Origin: Cymbidium sinense
Lineage: Eukaryota; Streptophyta; Magnoliopsida; Asparagales; Orchidaceae
Direction: 5' to 3'
DNA length: 64,000 bases
NCBI GenBank assembly: GCA_021442155.1
Contig: CM038232.1
Coordinates: 64,201,436 to 64,265,435 of the forward strand
Shown: piece by piece, positions 34,473-46,409 of the stretch
How positions within the stretch are numbered: position 1 is the stretch's first letter
Layout: every line of letters begins with the position of its first letter
Position numbers and translations under genes: made by a program
Notes under the pieces: generated by a model
The model's input: only the letters and a program-made list of their open reading frames with translations
Told to the model about the DNA's origin: nothing
Database searches by the model: none

Positions 34473-34496
34473 GGGTAGCTGAGCTCTACCCTTATA
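34473..34496 (-). promoter_or_regulatory. Candidate TATA box and hairpin, family B LTR
   Basis: The minus strand reads TTGTATAAGGGTAG followed by a CTACCC arm. TATAAG is at 34491-34496 and the GGGTAG/CTACCC stem spans 34473-34491. The arrangement is shared with 17830-17853 and 46667-46690. Confidence 0.5.
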
Positions 34497-35677
34497 CAAC
34501 CCAGAATATAAAAGACTATTTACAATTTATAATAAGTGAATGCTATGGGGGGTCAACATTTCTTCATTCTTTATGATGTCATGTATCTTCCTTCCTTTTT
34601 GATTTGGTGGACTTCAATGCATCACATGGCACCCCAGAATAAAGCCTCCTAGCCATTGCTCATCCTAATCTCCCATAGCACCAATCTTAATTCCTAATGT
34701 AAAATTACATTAAAAATAGGAAAAATAAGTCTAACTACACCTGCAAAATAAGTGTTGCCTAAACACACACAATCTCAAGCAATTATATATAGAATTTATA
34801 CTTAGCACCTTACATATGGGTAACCAAACCCTCTTGTCCTAACTTAGATTATGCTTAGGGGTTTAAGCAACCTACAAAGAAGCATTGATATTTATTTTTA
34901 AGCACCCCTTAAGCACAATCCCTTGCAGAAATTATAATTAGGCCAATATCAGCCTACCATCCAGTTTATGAAGCATATACCCTAATATCTAATCTAAAAC
35001 ATTACATCACAAAATAAAATATATAGCACACCATGCACCATCCTAACATAGAGCTAGAAGTGGTAACTTAATTCTAATGTATGTGTTAAGGCTTATGTGG
35101 TATGTCTTTCTAGGCATTTGAGTTGTAGTTTTCTAAGTATGGAAAGATTTAATTTAGCATGAAAGGTTGGTTTCACTTCAAGTGGTTTAATGGATTTGAG
35201 AATTTTAATTTTAATTTTCTTTTATTTCATATGACCTACATTTAGCAACTAAGTGTTATAAAGATAAGAAAGGGGATCATTTACTTTCATCCATACCTTA
35301 AGCCACTTTTTAAATTACATTAATTTGATTTAGTTCTATTTAATGAATGGTTTATTACACATTTTTAATTAATCCTAAATTTAGGCTCACTTTAAATAAT
35401 TTTATTCAACATGAAAGGCTTTTTAAGATTAATCTAATTGAATTACTATCATATGATAAATGTTCAATCATTCCTTTCCATCACATGTAACATGCATATG
35501 ATTTATAATCCTACATGTATCTATACATGCAACACATTTTGGCATACTTATTTGATAAATGTTGATATGTATTTGAAGTTTATATTTTCATTTCTCATTG
35601 AATTATTTAATTGTATTAATTTAAAGCTCTATCCAAATTCTTATACAAAAATACATATGGATGAAATTAAATTGGTA

Positions 35678-36286
35678 CGTGTCATTATTAACTACGGAAG
35701 TGAGGTAATCAAATGACCTCCTTGGGGCTAACTTAAGCCTCGTGTTCGGATGTCCAAACTATATAGACATTTGCATTCAAACATATGTAAATTTATATAC
35801 ATGAATATAAGAAAGAAAGCTCCAAATCACATGACTAATTAATGAAAACACTTAATCAATTATGGATGCAAGCATTTTAGTAGAAAAGAGGGATTTTCCT
35901 TCTTTAGCCACACATACATACCCATGTAAAGAGAAATGAGCAAGTGTGTGCCTTTGTTAACCAAGAGAGTGAGGTAATCAAATGACCTCCTTGGAGCTAG
36001 CTAAACCTCGTATTCTTGGGATGTCCAAACTATATACTTTGCTATCTCACTACACATTAAGGTATATGTGTTTAAGAGGAAGAAAATCATGCAAAAATTA
36101 TATTTCCTATTTCATTGAAATATTTATGTTTGTGAAACAAAGTTCCATTCACATTCTAATGTAGAAATACATGTAAATGAAATCAAATAAGTGTGTGTCA
36201 TTGTTAACTAGGGAAGTGAGGTAATCAAATGACCACCATGGGGCTAACTAAAGCCTTGTATTCTTGGGATGCCCAAACTATATACT
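35678..36286 (-). repeat. Triplicated ~90-bp module, copy 1 LTR
   Basis: The module occurs at 35678-35768, 35951-36038 and 36197-36286. Shared blocks are GTGAGGTAATCAAATGACC, CTTGG-G-GCTA and GGATGTCCAAACTATATA. The DNA between modules is far less conserved. The same three modules recur in the copies at 57268-57844 and, inverted, 44957-45545. Confidence 0.85.
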
Positions 36287-37019
36287 TATTAACATTCAAA
36301 TATATGTAAAACTACACATGAAATAAGGAAAAGAAAGCTTTACTTCACATACCTATGTTTTAAGCACATGCAAACCTATATGTATTCATAATTACTATCA
36401 ATCTAATCAATGTAATTGATTAATAAATCTTTAAAATAATAATTTGATTTTATTAGTGATAATAACCACACATATTATAAATTAATCCAACACATGCAAG
36501 CTTACATAAAAGAAAACTATTTGATTTAATTGGGGAGCTCAGGAAACACTCTAGGAAGCTCTCGAATACTCTCCTTAAGGTTCTCTAGCTCACACTGAGG
36601 CTCTCTTCTCGATTTGGATTGAAATGAGGGGGTTATATCCCCTCATTTCCAAGATCAGATGGTGGTGATAGGTTTGGCATTTTATGGATGTCCAGCCACC
36701 TCAGGGGGTCATAGGTGGCAAGGAGGAGGTGAGTTGGCTTAGCTTGGTTGGTTGAAAGTGTGGAGGTGGCTGCCAAGGGGGAATCAAGTGTGTCTTATGG
36801 GTTTCAAATACTCCAATGGAGAGGGTGAGATGATTTCACCTCCCATGGGTCATGGCCATCCCAACCACCCCTTGGGTCAGGTTGGGCAATTTCCTAGGAG
36901 CCTAGGTAGACTATTGGGAGAGTGCCAAGTGGCCAAGGAATGTAAATGACCACTTACATGGATGATTTGTCTAATGTGATACCCTTGACCCAAGGGTATA
37001 ATGGTCATTTAGTATTGGA

Positions 37020-38100
37020 TTTGATTTAAGCAAATTTGAAATGAGTCAAAATTTGGTCAGCCCAAATTTCAAGTGATTTGTAGTTCAATTGGTTAGGTTT
37101 GGCTCAATATGGCTCAAATGGGGCAAATTGGGACAATTCATGTTAACTTGACTAATTGGTCAAATTGAGTCAAATTAAGGTTGAGTCAAGTTCATATGAT
37201 CATTTGGGATGTATTGGTGTCATTGGTTTGGTTTGATTTGGCTTAGATTTGATTTTGTCACATTTGAGTTTAATTGGGTCAAATGGGTTAAGTTGACTAA
37301 TTTGATAAAATAAGCCAAAGTGGCATGGATTTGGAGTTGGTTTGGGTTTGGTTGACCAATTGAAGATGATTGTAGGCTTTGGTTTAATTTAAATTTATTT
37401 GGATTTAGGCCAATTTGACCTTTAGGTCAATTTGGGCTAAGTGGGTCAATTTGGTTCAATTGGGCAATTGGGTCTAATCATGGCTTTGGTCAAGTTCAAC
37501 AATTAATTTGGAATGACCTTGAGCCATTGGTTATAATCAATTTGGTCCATATTTTGATTAACCCAATTTAGTCTTTTAGCTCAATTTGGGTCAACTTGGG
37601 TCAAGAGGGCCAATTAGGTTTTTTTGGCTCAATTGAAGGTCAAGTCATGTTCAAATATTAATTTTGAGTTGGTATGAATCATTGGTTTCATGGGATTTGG
37701 TTTAGGATGCAATTTGGCTAGTTTGGGTTCATATGGGTTAAGAGGTTGACTTGGTCAAAGGACCAAGTTGACTTGGTTTGACATAATTTATGACAATTGA
37801 TCAACCTAGAGTGATCAACAATCATGATAGGAGGTATTGTGGGCTTGGTTCAATCTAATTTGGGTAGGATTGGAACTTGGTTCAAATAGATTCTTTAGGT
37901 CACTTTAGGTTAGGTGAGCCTAAGTGGGTCAATTGGCTCGATTTTTGTTTGATTTGGATTTAGTTGAGTTTATATATAGGTTTATAATTGATATATATAA
38001 ACTCAATTGCAATTGATTTGGGTTTGGATAAGTTTTTGGTTCATTTGAATATTTGAAGTCAAAAGGGATAAGTTGGGTTTGACTTGGGTTGATCTTGGCT
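37020..38100. repeat. TTGAC/GTCAA-rich degenerate repeat tract, copy 1
   Basis: A long run of short, diverged GGTCAATTTGG, CCAATTTGACC and GGTCAAATTGG-like words with no fixed period. It has counterparts at 41450-42420 (inverted), 60180-61160 and 61985-62870 (inverted). It gives no open frame. Confidence 0.7.
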
Positions 38101-38464
38101 TAGCTTGATGATTATAGTTTTCATTTATATTTGGAGAGATGATTAAGGGGTTCATTGATTCATGAGAAAATCAGCTGAATTTGATGCCTAGATTAGGAGA
38201 AGTTAGTTAGGTCCATAGGATAAGGCTATGAGACTTAAGGAAAATTTTGATTTGGCTTAATTTAGTTTTGATGATTTAAATGTATATTTCATTTATATTT
38301 GGAAAGATAAATGAATATATGATTGATTTATGAGAAAATCAACTGAGTTTGAACTGATTTGAAGGGAAATTTGGCTAAGCTCATATGGTTGAATCAAAGG
38401 GCTTAGGTTTGGACTTGATTTTATCTGACTTTGGTCTTGGTCATTTAAATGTAGATTTGATTTA

Positions 38465-38760
38465 TATTTAGCACCAATAGTATCCTAGCTATGTCCATGC
38501 AGTCTATAATCATCGACGACCAGTAATATCCTACTCTCTTGATCTTGGCTTTCATCTTCAGACTGGAATGGTGAGCTTCACATAATCTTGTGTACCTCGA
38601 TCACGATCATACGGGCTTCATGTTTGTCCAAACAGCATAACCATATATGATCAAAGGATCGCCGATATAAGGTGTCATCTACGAGAGCGTAGGAAAGTGC
38701 TCTCTGCTTCATCTGATGGGCTTGGGACTTCTCTTGAGGTAGTTTACCTCTATTTAGGTA
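38465..38760 (-). pseudogene. Integrase N-terminal (zinc-binding) fragment
   Basis: This is the start of the gypsy integrase, which inserts the element's DNA into the genome. The minus strand gives YRRSFDHIWLCCLDKHEA (about 38625-38680), then a VHKI-CEAHHSSLKMKAKIKR segment and VGYYWSSMIIDCMD, the pattern around the HHCC zinc-binding domain of Ty3/gypsy integrases. It is cut at 38465, before the D,D,35E catalytic core, by the junction with LTR copy 1. There is a frame change between the two blocks. Confidence 0.75.
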
Positions 38761-39300
38761 ATCAATGAATGGTTGTCTGTCTAACTCATCATCCTTTTCG
38801 ATAATGGCAACGTCTCCTTCAAGAGAGTACTTTTGATAAGTTTGATATCAATAAAGGATAAGACTTGTCTATTTTGGACTCTTATTGATATATACTCATC
38901 TTCTGGACATGCCAACTCCTTGGAAAGTTTGGCTAAAGCATCTACTATAGCATTTTCTCCTCGAGAAATCTTGTAAATGGTAACCTCTATGATTTAGGCC
39001 AACAACTCCATAGTGTACTTGTGATAGTGATGGAGCTTAGGCTTTAGAACCTTGTAGGACCCAGTGATTTGATAAATGACTAATTGAGAATCTCCATAGT
39101 GATTGATGTTCTGGATGCTTAGAGTAACGGCTAACTCCGGATTGGAAATCAAAGCCTTATATTTGGTTTTATTATTAGGAGAACTACTCCTATCCCTGGC
39201 TTTCCTAGAAGAGTAGATTGTGGTTCTTCTCATCTTTGAGAGGAAGCCGCACCATCAAAGTACATCTCCCAATAATAAATGCTAGTGTCCCTAAGTTTAT
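38761..39300 (-). pseudogene. Second (archaeal-type) RNase H domain, Tat/Ogre hallmark
   Basis: This is an additional RNase H domain between the ordinary RNase H and the integrase, known from the Tat clade (including Ogre) of plant Ty3/gypsy elements. The open piece 38994-39233 has NNKTKYKALISNPELAVTLS, then INHYGDSQLVIYQITGSYKV and LHHYHKYTMELLA. The GDSQL motif holds a catalytic Asp, and the Tyr-rich helix after it is typical. The sequence continues to about 38910 with KISRGENAIVDALAKLSKEL, the final conserved block of this domain. The N-terminal DG motif region near 39250 is damaged. Confidence 0.85.
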
Positions 39301-39999
39301 GATTTGTTCATCGGGGAGGTCATCACTAAGCAAAGAGTTAGCAAGAAGTGGGTGTGCTACTAATGAAATGAGTGCTTATCCTTTCACCGAATGGAGAGGT
39401 ACTAAAGTAATATCAAACTGTGACAAAATTATGGACCAACGTGTCAACCGTCTAGATAGAATTGGTTGTGTCATGAGATATTATAGTGGATTGATCCTAG
39501 AGATCAAGTTCACCTTATGAGAAAGCATGTAGTGCCATAACTTTTGGGATGCAAAGATTAAAGCTAGGAAATGCTTCTCAATTGGTGGATAGTTTGCTTC
39601 AGTAGGGATTAGATGATGACTAAAGTAGTAAAGCATGTTTTCCTTCCCTTCATCATTGGTTTGAGATAACAAAGCATCAAGGGAGTCGTCTAATGTAGTA
39701 GTGTTTAATATGAGCAGCTTGCCCGAGATAGGGGCTGCTAGAAATATCGGCTTGATCAGGTAGTGCTTGATGTCTTCAAAGACATGCTGACACTTGTCAT
39801 CCCACTTGAACTTGGAATCCTTTTTGACAAGTGCTGAGAATGGCTGGCATCTTCCTGATAGATTGGATATAAAGCATCTTAAATAGATCTGAGTTGAGTT
39901 AGACTTTTAGGAGGTGGCATTTCTAATATTTCTTTAATCTTCTCTGGATCAATTTTGATTCCACGGCGTCAGATAATAAAATAAAAGAATTTTCCTAAA
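39301..39999 (-). pseudogene. Ty3/gypsy RNase H domain
   Basis: This is the ordinary retrotransposon RNase H that removes RNA from the RNA-DNA hybrid. An open piece at 39481-39672 reads NDEGKENMLYYFSHHLIPTE, then ANYPPIEKHFLALIFASQKL and HYMLSHKVNLISR, the classical sequence of gypsy RNase H in plants. The upstream half (to about 39999) contains the RT-RNase H connection with several stops. A QFDI-like and LPDEQIINL-like stretch near 39300-39420 links to the second RNase H domain. The order RT, RNase H, second RNase H, integrase is intact. Confidence 0.8.
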
Positions 40000-40624
40000 G
40001 CTACTCCAAATGCAACCTTCATGGGGTTCATTTTGTGATTAAATTATCTTAGCTATTCAAAAAATACTCTCAAGTCAAAGAAATGGTCTTCTTCTTCTTT
40101 ACTTTTGACCACGAGATCATCGACATAGCATTCAACTTGATGATAAATGTGTTCATTGAAGATTCAAGTCATAGCCCACTGGTATATAGCATTGATATTT
40201 TTAAGGATAAAAAGCATGACCTTATAGTAATAGATTTTGGGGATCAAAAAGCAGTGTTTCTTTCATCTTTAGGGGATATCTTTATTTGGTTATATCCAGA
40301 TGAGCCATCCATGAAAGGGAAGATTGCATGAGATGAGGCAATGTGCATGATTAGCTCCGGGATTGGCAGTGAAAATTCATCTTTTGGACATGCCTTATTT
40401 AAATCCCTAAAAATGATGTATATACGAATTTGGCCATTGTTCTTCTTAATTAGGATGACACTGGCCAACCAAGTAGGGTATTTTTCTTCTCGGATGAAGC
40501 CAGCATCGATTAGTTTCTTGACTTTAGAAATGACCTGTTGTTCAATGTCTAACATCTAAAAGCTTGCTTGATAGGGTTAGCATTAGGCTCTATTGCTAGT
40601 TTGTAGACTATTACATTAAGAGAT
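40000..40624 (-). pseudogene. Ty3/gypsy reverse transcriptase (palm and fingers)
   Basis: This is the RT of a family B/C Tat-type element. The minus-strand open piece 40244-40555 holds VISKVKKLIDAGFIREEKYP, VILIKKNNGQIRI, FRDLNKACPKDEFSLPIPEL, then IFPFMDGSSGYNQIKISPKD with the first catalytic Asp. The YVDD catalytic motif is at 40116-40127, and a VKSKEEEDHFFDLRVFFE thumb-proximal block follows. Stops and a frameshift separate the pieces. The RT at 18562-19140 is its family A relative. Its upstream end is cut at 40624, where an opposite-strand LTR begins, so protease and gag of this copy are missing here. Confidence 0.9.
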
Positions 40625-41449
40625 TGTTAGCTTCACTTTTGGAGTGAGTTCTCAATCTCATCAACATAGATCTAGGACTCTTCTAGACATTAAGATCTCC
40701 TTAGTCATAAGACACTTCGAGCAATTAGGTGAACACTCAACCTAAGCTTAGAGACTTAGAAGGGTTAATCATAGATTAGGCTATGCCTTAGGGATTAAGG
40801 AGATTTACCTACCATATAGCCCAAATCCAATCCATGTTTACCTTCTTAATCCAAACAAAATTTCAAATTCAAATTCAAATCAAATCCAAATCCAAATCCA
40901 AATTCCAAGCTAAATGATTAAAGCTCATGATCAAATCCAAATTCAAAATCAACCTAAGCCCTATGATTTTATCTTATGGACTTAGCCTTAATCAAACTCA
41001 ATTGATTTTCCCAAATATCAATTCAACCCCTCAATCAAACTTATAATCAAAATCAATTCCATATAATTTGCAAAAATTTACAATCATACCAAATCCTACC
41101 TAAGCCATATGACCTACCTTCATGAGCTTAGCTAAGTTTTCCTCCAAATCAATTCAAACTCAATTAATTTTCTCATAAATCATTCATATCTTCAGTCATC
41201 TTCATAAATATAAATGAAATATACATTTAAATCATCAAAACTAAATCAAACTAAATCAAAATATTCCTTAAACCCTTTGAGCTAACTTCATGAACTTAGC
41301 CAAAATCTCATCCAAATCAAGCCAAGGTTAATTGATTTTCTCATGAATCAATCATACCTTCAATCATGTTCACAAATATAAATGAAATCTACAATCATCA
41401 AGCCAAACCAAAAATCAACCAAAGTCAAACCCAACTTGACCTTTTTGAC

Positions 41450-42420
41450 TTGAAATATCCAAATGAACCAAAACTCATCCAAACCAAAATCAATTATAAT
41501 TGAGTTTATATATCAATCCCAAATCCATTTATAAACTAAACTAATTCTAACTCAACCCAAAATTAACTCAACTAAACCCAATTGGTCCATTTGACCTAAA
41601 GTGGCCAATTTGACCTATTTGAGCCAAGTTCCAATCCTACCAAAATTAGATTGAACCAAGCCCACCAAGACCTCCTATCATGATTGTTGATCACCCTAGG
41701 TTGATCAATTATCATAAATTTTGTCAAAGCAAGTCAACTTGGTCCTTTGACCAAGTCAACTTCCATATGAACCCAAACTAGCCAAATTGCAATCTAAACC
41801 AAATCCCTTGAAACCAATGATTCATACCAACTCAAAATCAATATTTAAACCTGACTTAACCTTCAATTGAGCCAAACCAAACCCAAATGGACCTCTTGAC
41901 CCAAGGTGACCCAAATTGACTTAAAAGACCAAATTAGGTCAAATCAAAATATGGCCCAAATTGATTATAACCAATGTCTCAAGTTCCTTCCACATTGATT
42001 GTTGAATTTGACCAAAGCCATGATTGGACCCAATTGACCCACATAACCCAAATTGACCTAAAAGATCAAATTGGCCTAAATCCAAATCAAATCCAAATCA
42101 ATTAAAATCAAAGCCTATAATCATCTTCAATTGTTCAACCAAACCCAAGCCAATTTGGCCAATTTAATCAAATTGGTCAACTTAACTCATTTGACCAATT
42201 TGAACTCAATTGAGTCAAAATCAAATCTAAGGCAAACTAAACCAAACCAATGACACCAATACATCCCAAATGATCATATGAACTTGACCCAACCCTTGGT
42301 TTGACCCAATTTGACCTAAATGAGTCAAATTGAGATAAATCAAACCAAATCAACTCCAATTTATTTGTAATTTGGGTAACCCACTTTTGACTCATTTCAA
42401 ATCTGCCCAAATCGAACATA
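41450..42420. repeat. TTGAC/GTCAA-rich tract, copy 2 (inverted)
   Basis: This is the complement of the 37020-38100 tract: repeated CCAATTTGACC-, TTGACCCAA- and CAAATTGG-like words without a regular period. Confidence 0.7.
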
Positions 42421-43425
42421 TTGCCAAATGACCATTCTATCCTTGGGTCAAGGGTAACACATGAGGAAAATTATTTATGTAAGTGGTCATTTCCATTCCT
42501 TGGCCACTTGGAACTCTCCTAAAGGTCCACTTAGGCACCTGGGACATTGCCCAACCTGGCCCAAGGGGTGGTTGGGTCGACCATGACCCATGGGAGGTGA
42601 TATGACCTCACCCTCCCCATTGAAAATTTTGAAAACCATAGGATACCCACTAATCCCTCTTGGGAGCCACCTCCCAAGCTTTCGCTAACCAAACTGAGCC
42701 ACCTAAAATGATTCTATACCATTCCCAACCACCATCGATGGTTGGACATCCACTAGAGGCCAAACCCGATCTGACCATTTGATCATGAGAAGGAGGGGGT
42801 ATAGCCCCCTCAAATTCATTCTAGACCAAGCACTTGAGCATAGAGAGAACCCTAGCACCCTAAGGAGAGCATCCCAAAGCCATTTCCAAGTTCCTTAAGC
42901 TCATACTCCTGGTTTTACCAAACCCAAAATAGGGCATCCCTCCTTCGATCCCAACTTTCTTAAACCTCCATAGAATTTAAATTAACTTTGAACACACAAT
43001 CCCCATGGCCCATCAAGCAAGAATGAATCTTCTACAGAGCTCCCTGACCACCGTAGATAGGACTTCAATCAACGTTGGCCTACCAAGCTTTAGGTGTTGG
43101 TCTTTTGAGCAAACTATACTAAATCAAGGCTTGGGTTGATCAATAGGGCTTCATCTCCATGAAACAAAGCTTCCTTAATCGAATTTGCCACCAGTCTTGA
43201 GCTCCATGATGTATGCTATTAATATTGATCCTTAGGAAAAAATGAGTTGGAGCTTTATAAAAAAAACTTTCATCTCGTGTGATCTTGACCATTGGATCCC
43301 TTTGGATCCTGAACGGGAAGGTGTGGGATCCATTTGGAGTCGATCTGAGCTCGAGTGAGCTTGAATCAAGTGAGTGATGGTGGACAGACTTTGTTCTCCC
43401 TCGCTCATGTGATGATAGATCAGGC

Positions 43426-43457
43426 ATCGTCCATTTTGCATGATCAGAATGGACGAT
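43426..43457. promoter_or_regulatory. Perfect inverted repeat in U3, copy 2
   Basis: Arms ATCGTCCATT (43426-43435) and AATGGACGAT (43448-43457) flank a 12-bp spacer that itself holds TGATCA. It lies in the GC-richer U3 part, like the GATC palindromes of other copies. Confidence 0.65.
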
Positions 43458-44956
43458 CGTGATTAAATTCACTGGATCGATTTGATTTAAACCTATTAAG
43501 CCGTGGGATTAATCGTAGCAGTTTAATCTTAGGTTGTAGCATGTGCCCATGTGCAGGGCTAAGTCATACATTTTAAGTAGCGGTCCATAAACCACGTGGA
43601 AAGCGCTGACACGATTAGTCTTAAATAATCATTTGTAATGGCTGAAACTTCTAAAAATCACAAAAAATCATAGAAAAATTATAAAATATAAATAAGTATT
43701 CATTTTAAAGGTATTTTTGATAATAATTAATTAAAAATAATTTTAATTAATTTTGAATAATAATTAAAGCTTAATTATGGTTTAATTATAAAATTAATTA
43801 GCTTAATTTGTGGGTTAATTTAATGGGATGACCTCTGCCTCCCATGATTTCCTTGGGATTTATTACTTACTTAATTAGGGGAATTGAATAATTAAGCTCT
43901 AATTACTCCCTTAATCTAATTAATGATTAATTAATCCCATGAATAGTAATAAATTGATTAATTAAGTTCATCAATCACTATCTAATAGTGATGGAATGGG
44001 GTTGGGACCTTTTTCCTTGCCTCTTTCCCTAAGTTCACTTCATTTTTTAAAAGGAAATTAATTAAAGCTTAATTAATTAATTAAATTTATTGATTAATTT
44101 AATTAAAATTATAATCACATCAGAACTTAATTAATTAAATCATGGGGTAGATCTTTAGGTGTTTAATAACCTAAAGGAGTTTAATGAAATTATGGTTAGT
44201 CCACATGTGTGAGAAAACCATAAGAGTAATTAATTAAGTCCTTTAATCTAACTAACTATTAATGATGAGCCAACTGCATTAGGCCCCTTTTATTTGTTAA
44301 GATCATTGCAAGTTCATTTTCCATGCATATCATGTTGGCTCATAATTATTTAGTTAATTACTTTAAGGTGACATAGGTAAGGTCAATTAATTGATCTAAT
44401 TAATAGCTCAACCTAATTAACCCATAAAATAAACTTAATTATATTTCCTTAAACTAAATCAAATCACTAATGTGAGAATGGGTTGAAAACAACAAGTGAT
44501 GATATCTCTTCTCCTTTTTAAATCAAATCAAATCTAAAACTTAATTTATAAAGAAACTTCAGTTTTTAAATAATCTTAGTTCATTTGATTATCCTTAGGA
44601 ACTAGTTTGGTTGAATGAATCACATGCTTATATTTGATTGTTCTCTTTCCTGTCATGTTAAATTTGATGTCATTTGAATTCATGCATCCATCTTTTTAAA
44701 ATCGAGTAAAGTAAAATGGACTTCCTTTATGTAAGCTTGCATGTGTTGATTTAATCTAATATATGTGTGGCTATTATCACTATTAAATCCAAATGTATTT
44801 TTTTTCAAAAGCTTATAAATGAATAATAATAATATATGTTATGATACTAGTTATAAATACATAAGAAATGCATGTGCTTATAGCTTAAGTGTGTGAATGT
44901 TGAGTTTTGTTTCCTCTATTCACATGTTGATTTATATATGTTTGAATGCAAATGGG

Positions 44957-45545
44957 TATATAGTTTGGACATCCCAGGAATATGAGGCTTTAGCTAGTCC
45001 CAAGGAGGACATTTGATTACCTCACTTCCCTAGTTTAACAATAGCACGTACCCATTTGATTTCATTCTTATGCATTTCAACATTAGAATTTGGGTACAAC
45101 TTTAATTCACAAACATAAATGATTCAATCAAATAAAAATCTAATATTTGCATGGTTTTTATACATTCATGTGTATTTAAGAAAAGCAAGTATATAGTGAC
45201 ATCCAGAAATCGAGGATTTAACTAGCCCCAAGGAGGTCATTTGATTGCCCTTCCTTGGTTTAACAATGGCGTACTTGTTTAGGTCTCATACATGTGTATG
45301 TATATGTGATTAATGAATGAAAAATCCCCTTTTATATTAAAATTGCATGCATTCAAAATTGACTAAGTATTTGAATTAATTAGCCATATGACTTGGAGTT
45401 TATTTCCTATGTTTATATATATGACTTTACATATGTTTGAATGCAAATGGGTATATAGTCTGGACATCCCGAGAATATGATGCTTTAGCTAGCCCCAAGG
45501 AAGTCATTTAACTATCTCACTTCCCTGGTTTAACAATGGCAGGTA
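44957..45545 (+). repeat. Triplicated ~90-bp module, copy 2 (inverted)
   Basis: Modules at 44957-45049, 45190-45272 and 45451-45545 are complementary to those at 35678-36286. The central one is more decayed and has lost several bases. Confidence 0.8.
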
Positions 45546-46409
45546 CCTATTTAATTTCATTCATATATCTTTTTGCATAATAATTTGGTTAAATCTTTAA
45601 ATTAATATGTTTAAATAATTAAATCAAACAAAAATATTAAAATATTTTAAACATACACATACATTCATCATTTAAGTGTATTAAAATATGTTGCATGTGT
45701 AGATACACTTAGGGTTAAATCATATGCATGTTACATGTGATGGAAAGGAATGATTTAATATATGTCATGTGGTAGTAATTCAATTAAATTGATCTTAAGA
45801 AGCCTTTCATCTTGAATAGGATTATTTAAAGTGACCCTAAACTTAGGATTAATTAAATCATTTAATAAGCCATTCACTAAAGAGAACTAAATCAAATTAA
45901 TGTACCTTAGAAAGTTGCTTAAGGTTGGGATGAAAGGGAATGATCCCTTCTCTTTATAACACTTAGTTGCTAAGTGTAGGTCATATGAAACAAAAAAAAA
46001 TACAAATTAAAATCCTCAAATCCATTAAACCACTTGAAGTGAAACCAACCTATCTAAATAAAATCTTTTCATACTTAGAAAATTATAACTCTAATGCTTA
46101 GTAAGACATACCACAAAAGTCTTAACACACATTAGAATTAAGTCACCACTTTTAGCTCTATGTTAGGATGGTGCATAGTGTGATGTATATTTTGTTTTAT
46201 GATGTAATATTTTAGATTGGATGATAAGGTATATGCTTCGTAGGCATGATGTCAGGTCGTTCTTAGCCTAATCATATTTTATACAGGGGATTATTCTTAA
46301 GATGATGCTTAAAAATAAAGATAATGCTCTCATTGTTGGTTTCTTAAACCCTTAAGCATAATCCAAGTTAGAATATGGGCTTGGTTACCCATTGTGCTAA
46401 ATCCAAATT

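Larger units (their letters stand above)
33010..38464 (-). mobile_element. Family B LTR copy 1, with internal deletion
   Basis: The primer-site end lies near 33015 (TGTTTATTTTGG, matching the start of other copies up to indels). 33015-35200 parallels the first 2 kb of the family A LTRs. 35400-36530 carries three copies of the ~90-bp module. At 36535 the sequence jumps by about 1.58 kb relative to the copy at 57011-61980 (58085 to 59660), removing the U3 palindrome region. The TTGAC-rich section follows. At 38464 the LTR is cut and joined to a pol fragment. Confidence 0.75.
40625..46409 (+). mobile_element. Family B LTR copy 2, plus orientation, truncated at the right
   Basis: It starts cleanly with TGTTAGCTTCACTTTTGG at 40625 within the RT remnant and runs 5.8 kb. 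It contains the TTGAC-rich tract (41450-42420), the GC-richer part with a palindrome (43426-43457), AT-rich filler (43640-44600) and three inverted modules (44957-45545). At about 46409 it meets an LTR copy of opposite orientation before reaching the TATA region. Missing sequence corresponds to about 1.8 kb in copy 1. Open frames inside (42237-42419, 43140-43472, 43232-43441) match non-coding parts of other copies. Confidence 0.75.

Noticed and set aside
35438..35716. 92-codon open frame
   Set aside because: It overlaps the first ~90-bp module of the LTR. The same region in the copy at 57011 has stops and indels.
35678..35768. The ~90-bp module considered as a tRNA-derived element
   Set aside because: I could not place convincing A and B boxes or a cloverleaf.
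35678..36286. Regularly spaced repeated modules, considered as a CRISPR-like array
   Set aside because: Only three units at ~250-270 bp spacing inside plant LTRs; there are no short uniform spacers and the genome is eukaryotic.
40083..40559. Plus-strand open frames of 82 and 72 codons
   Set aside because: They are antisense shadows of the reverse transcriptase, whose motifs are clear on the minus strand.
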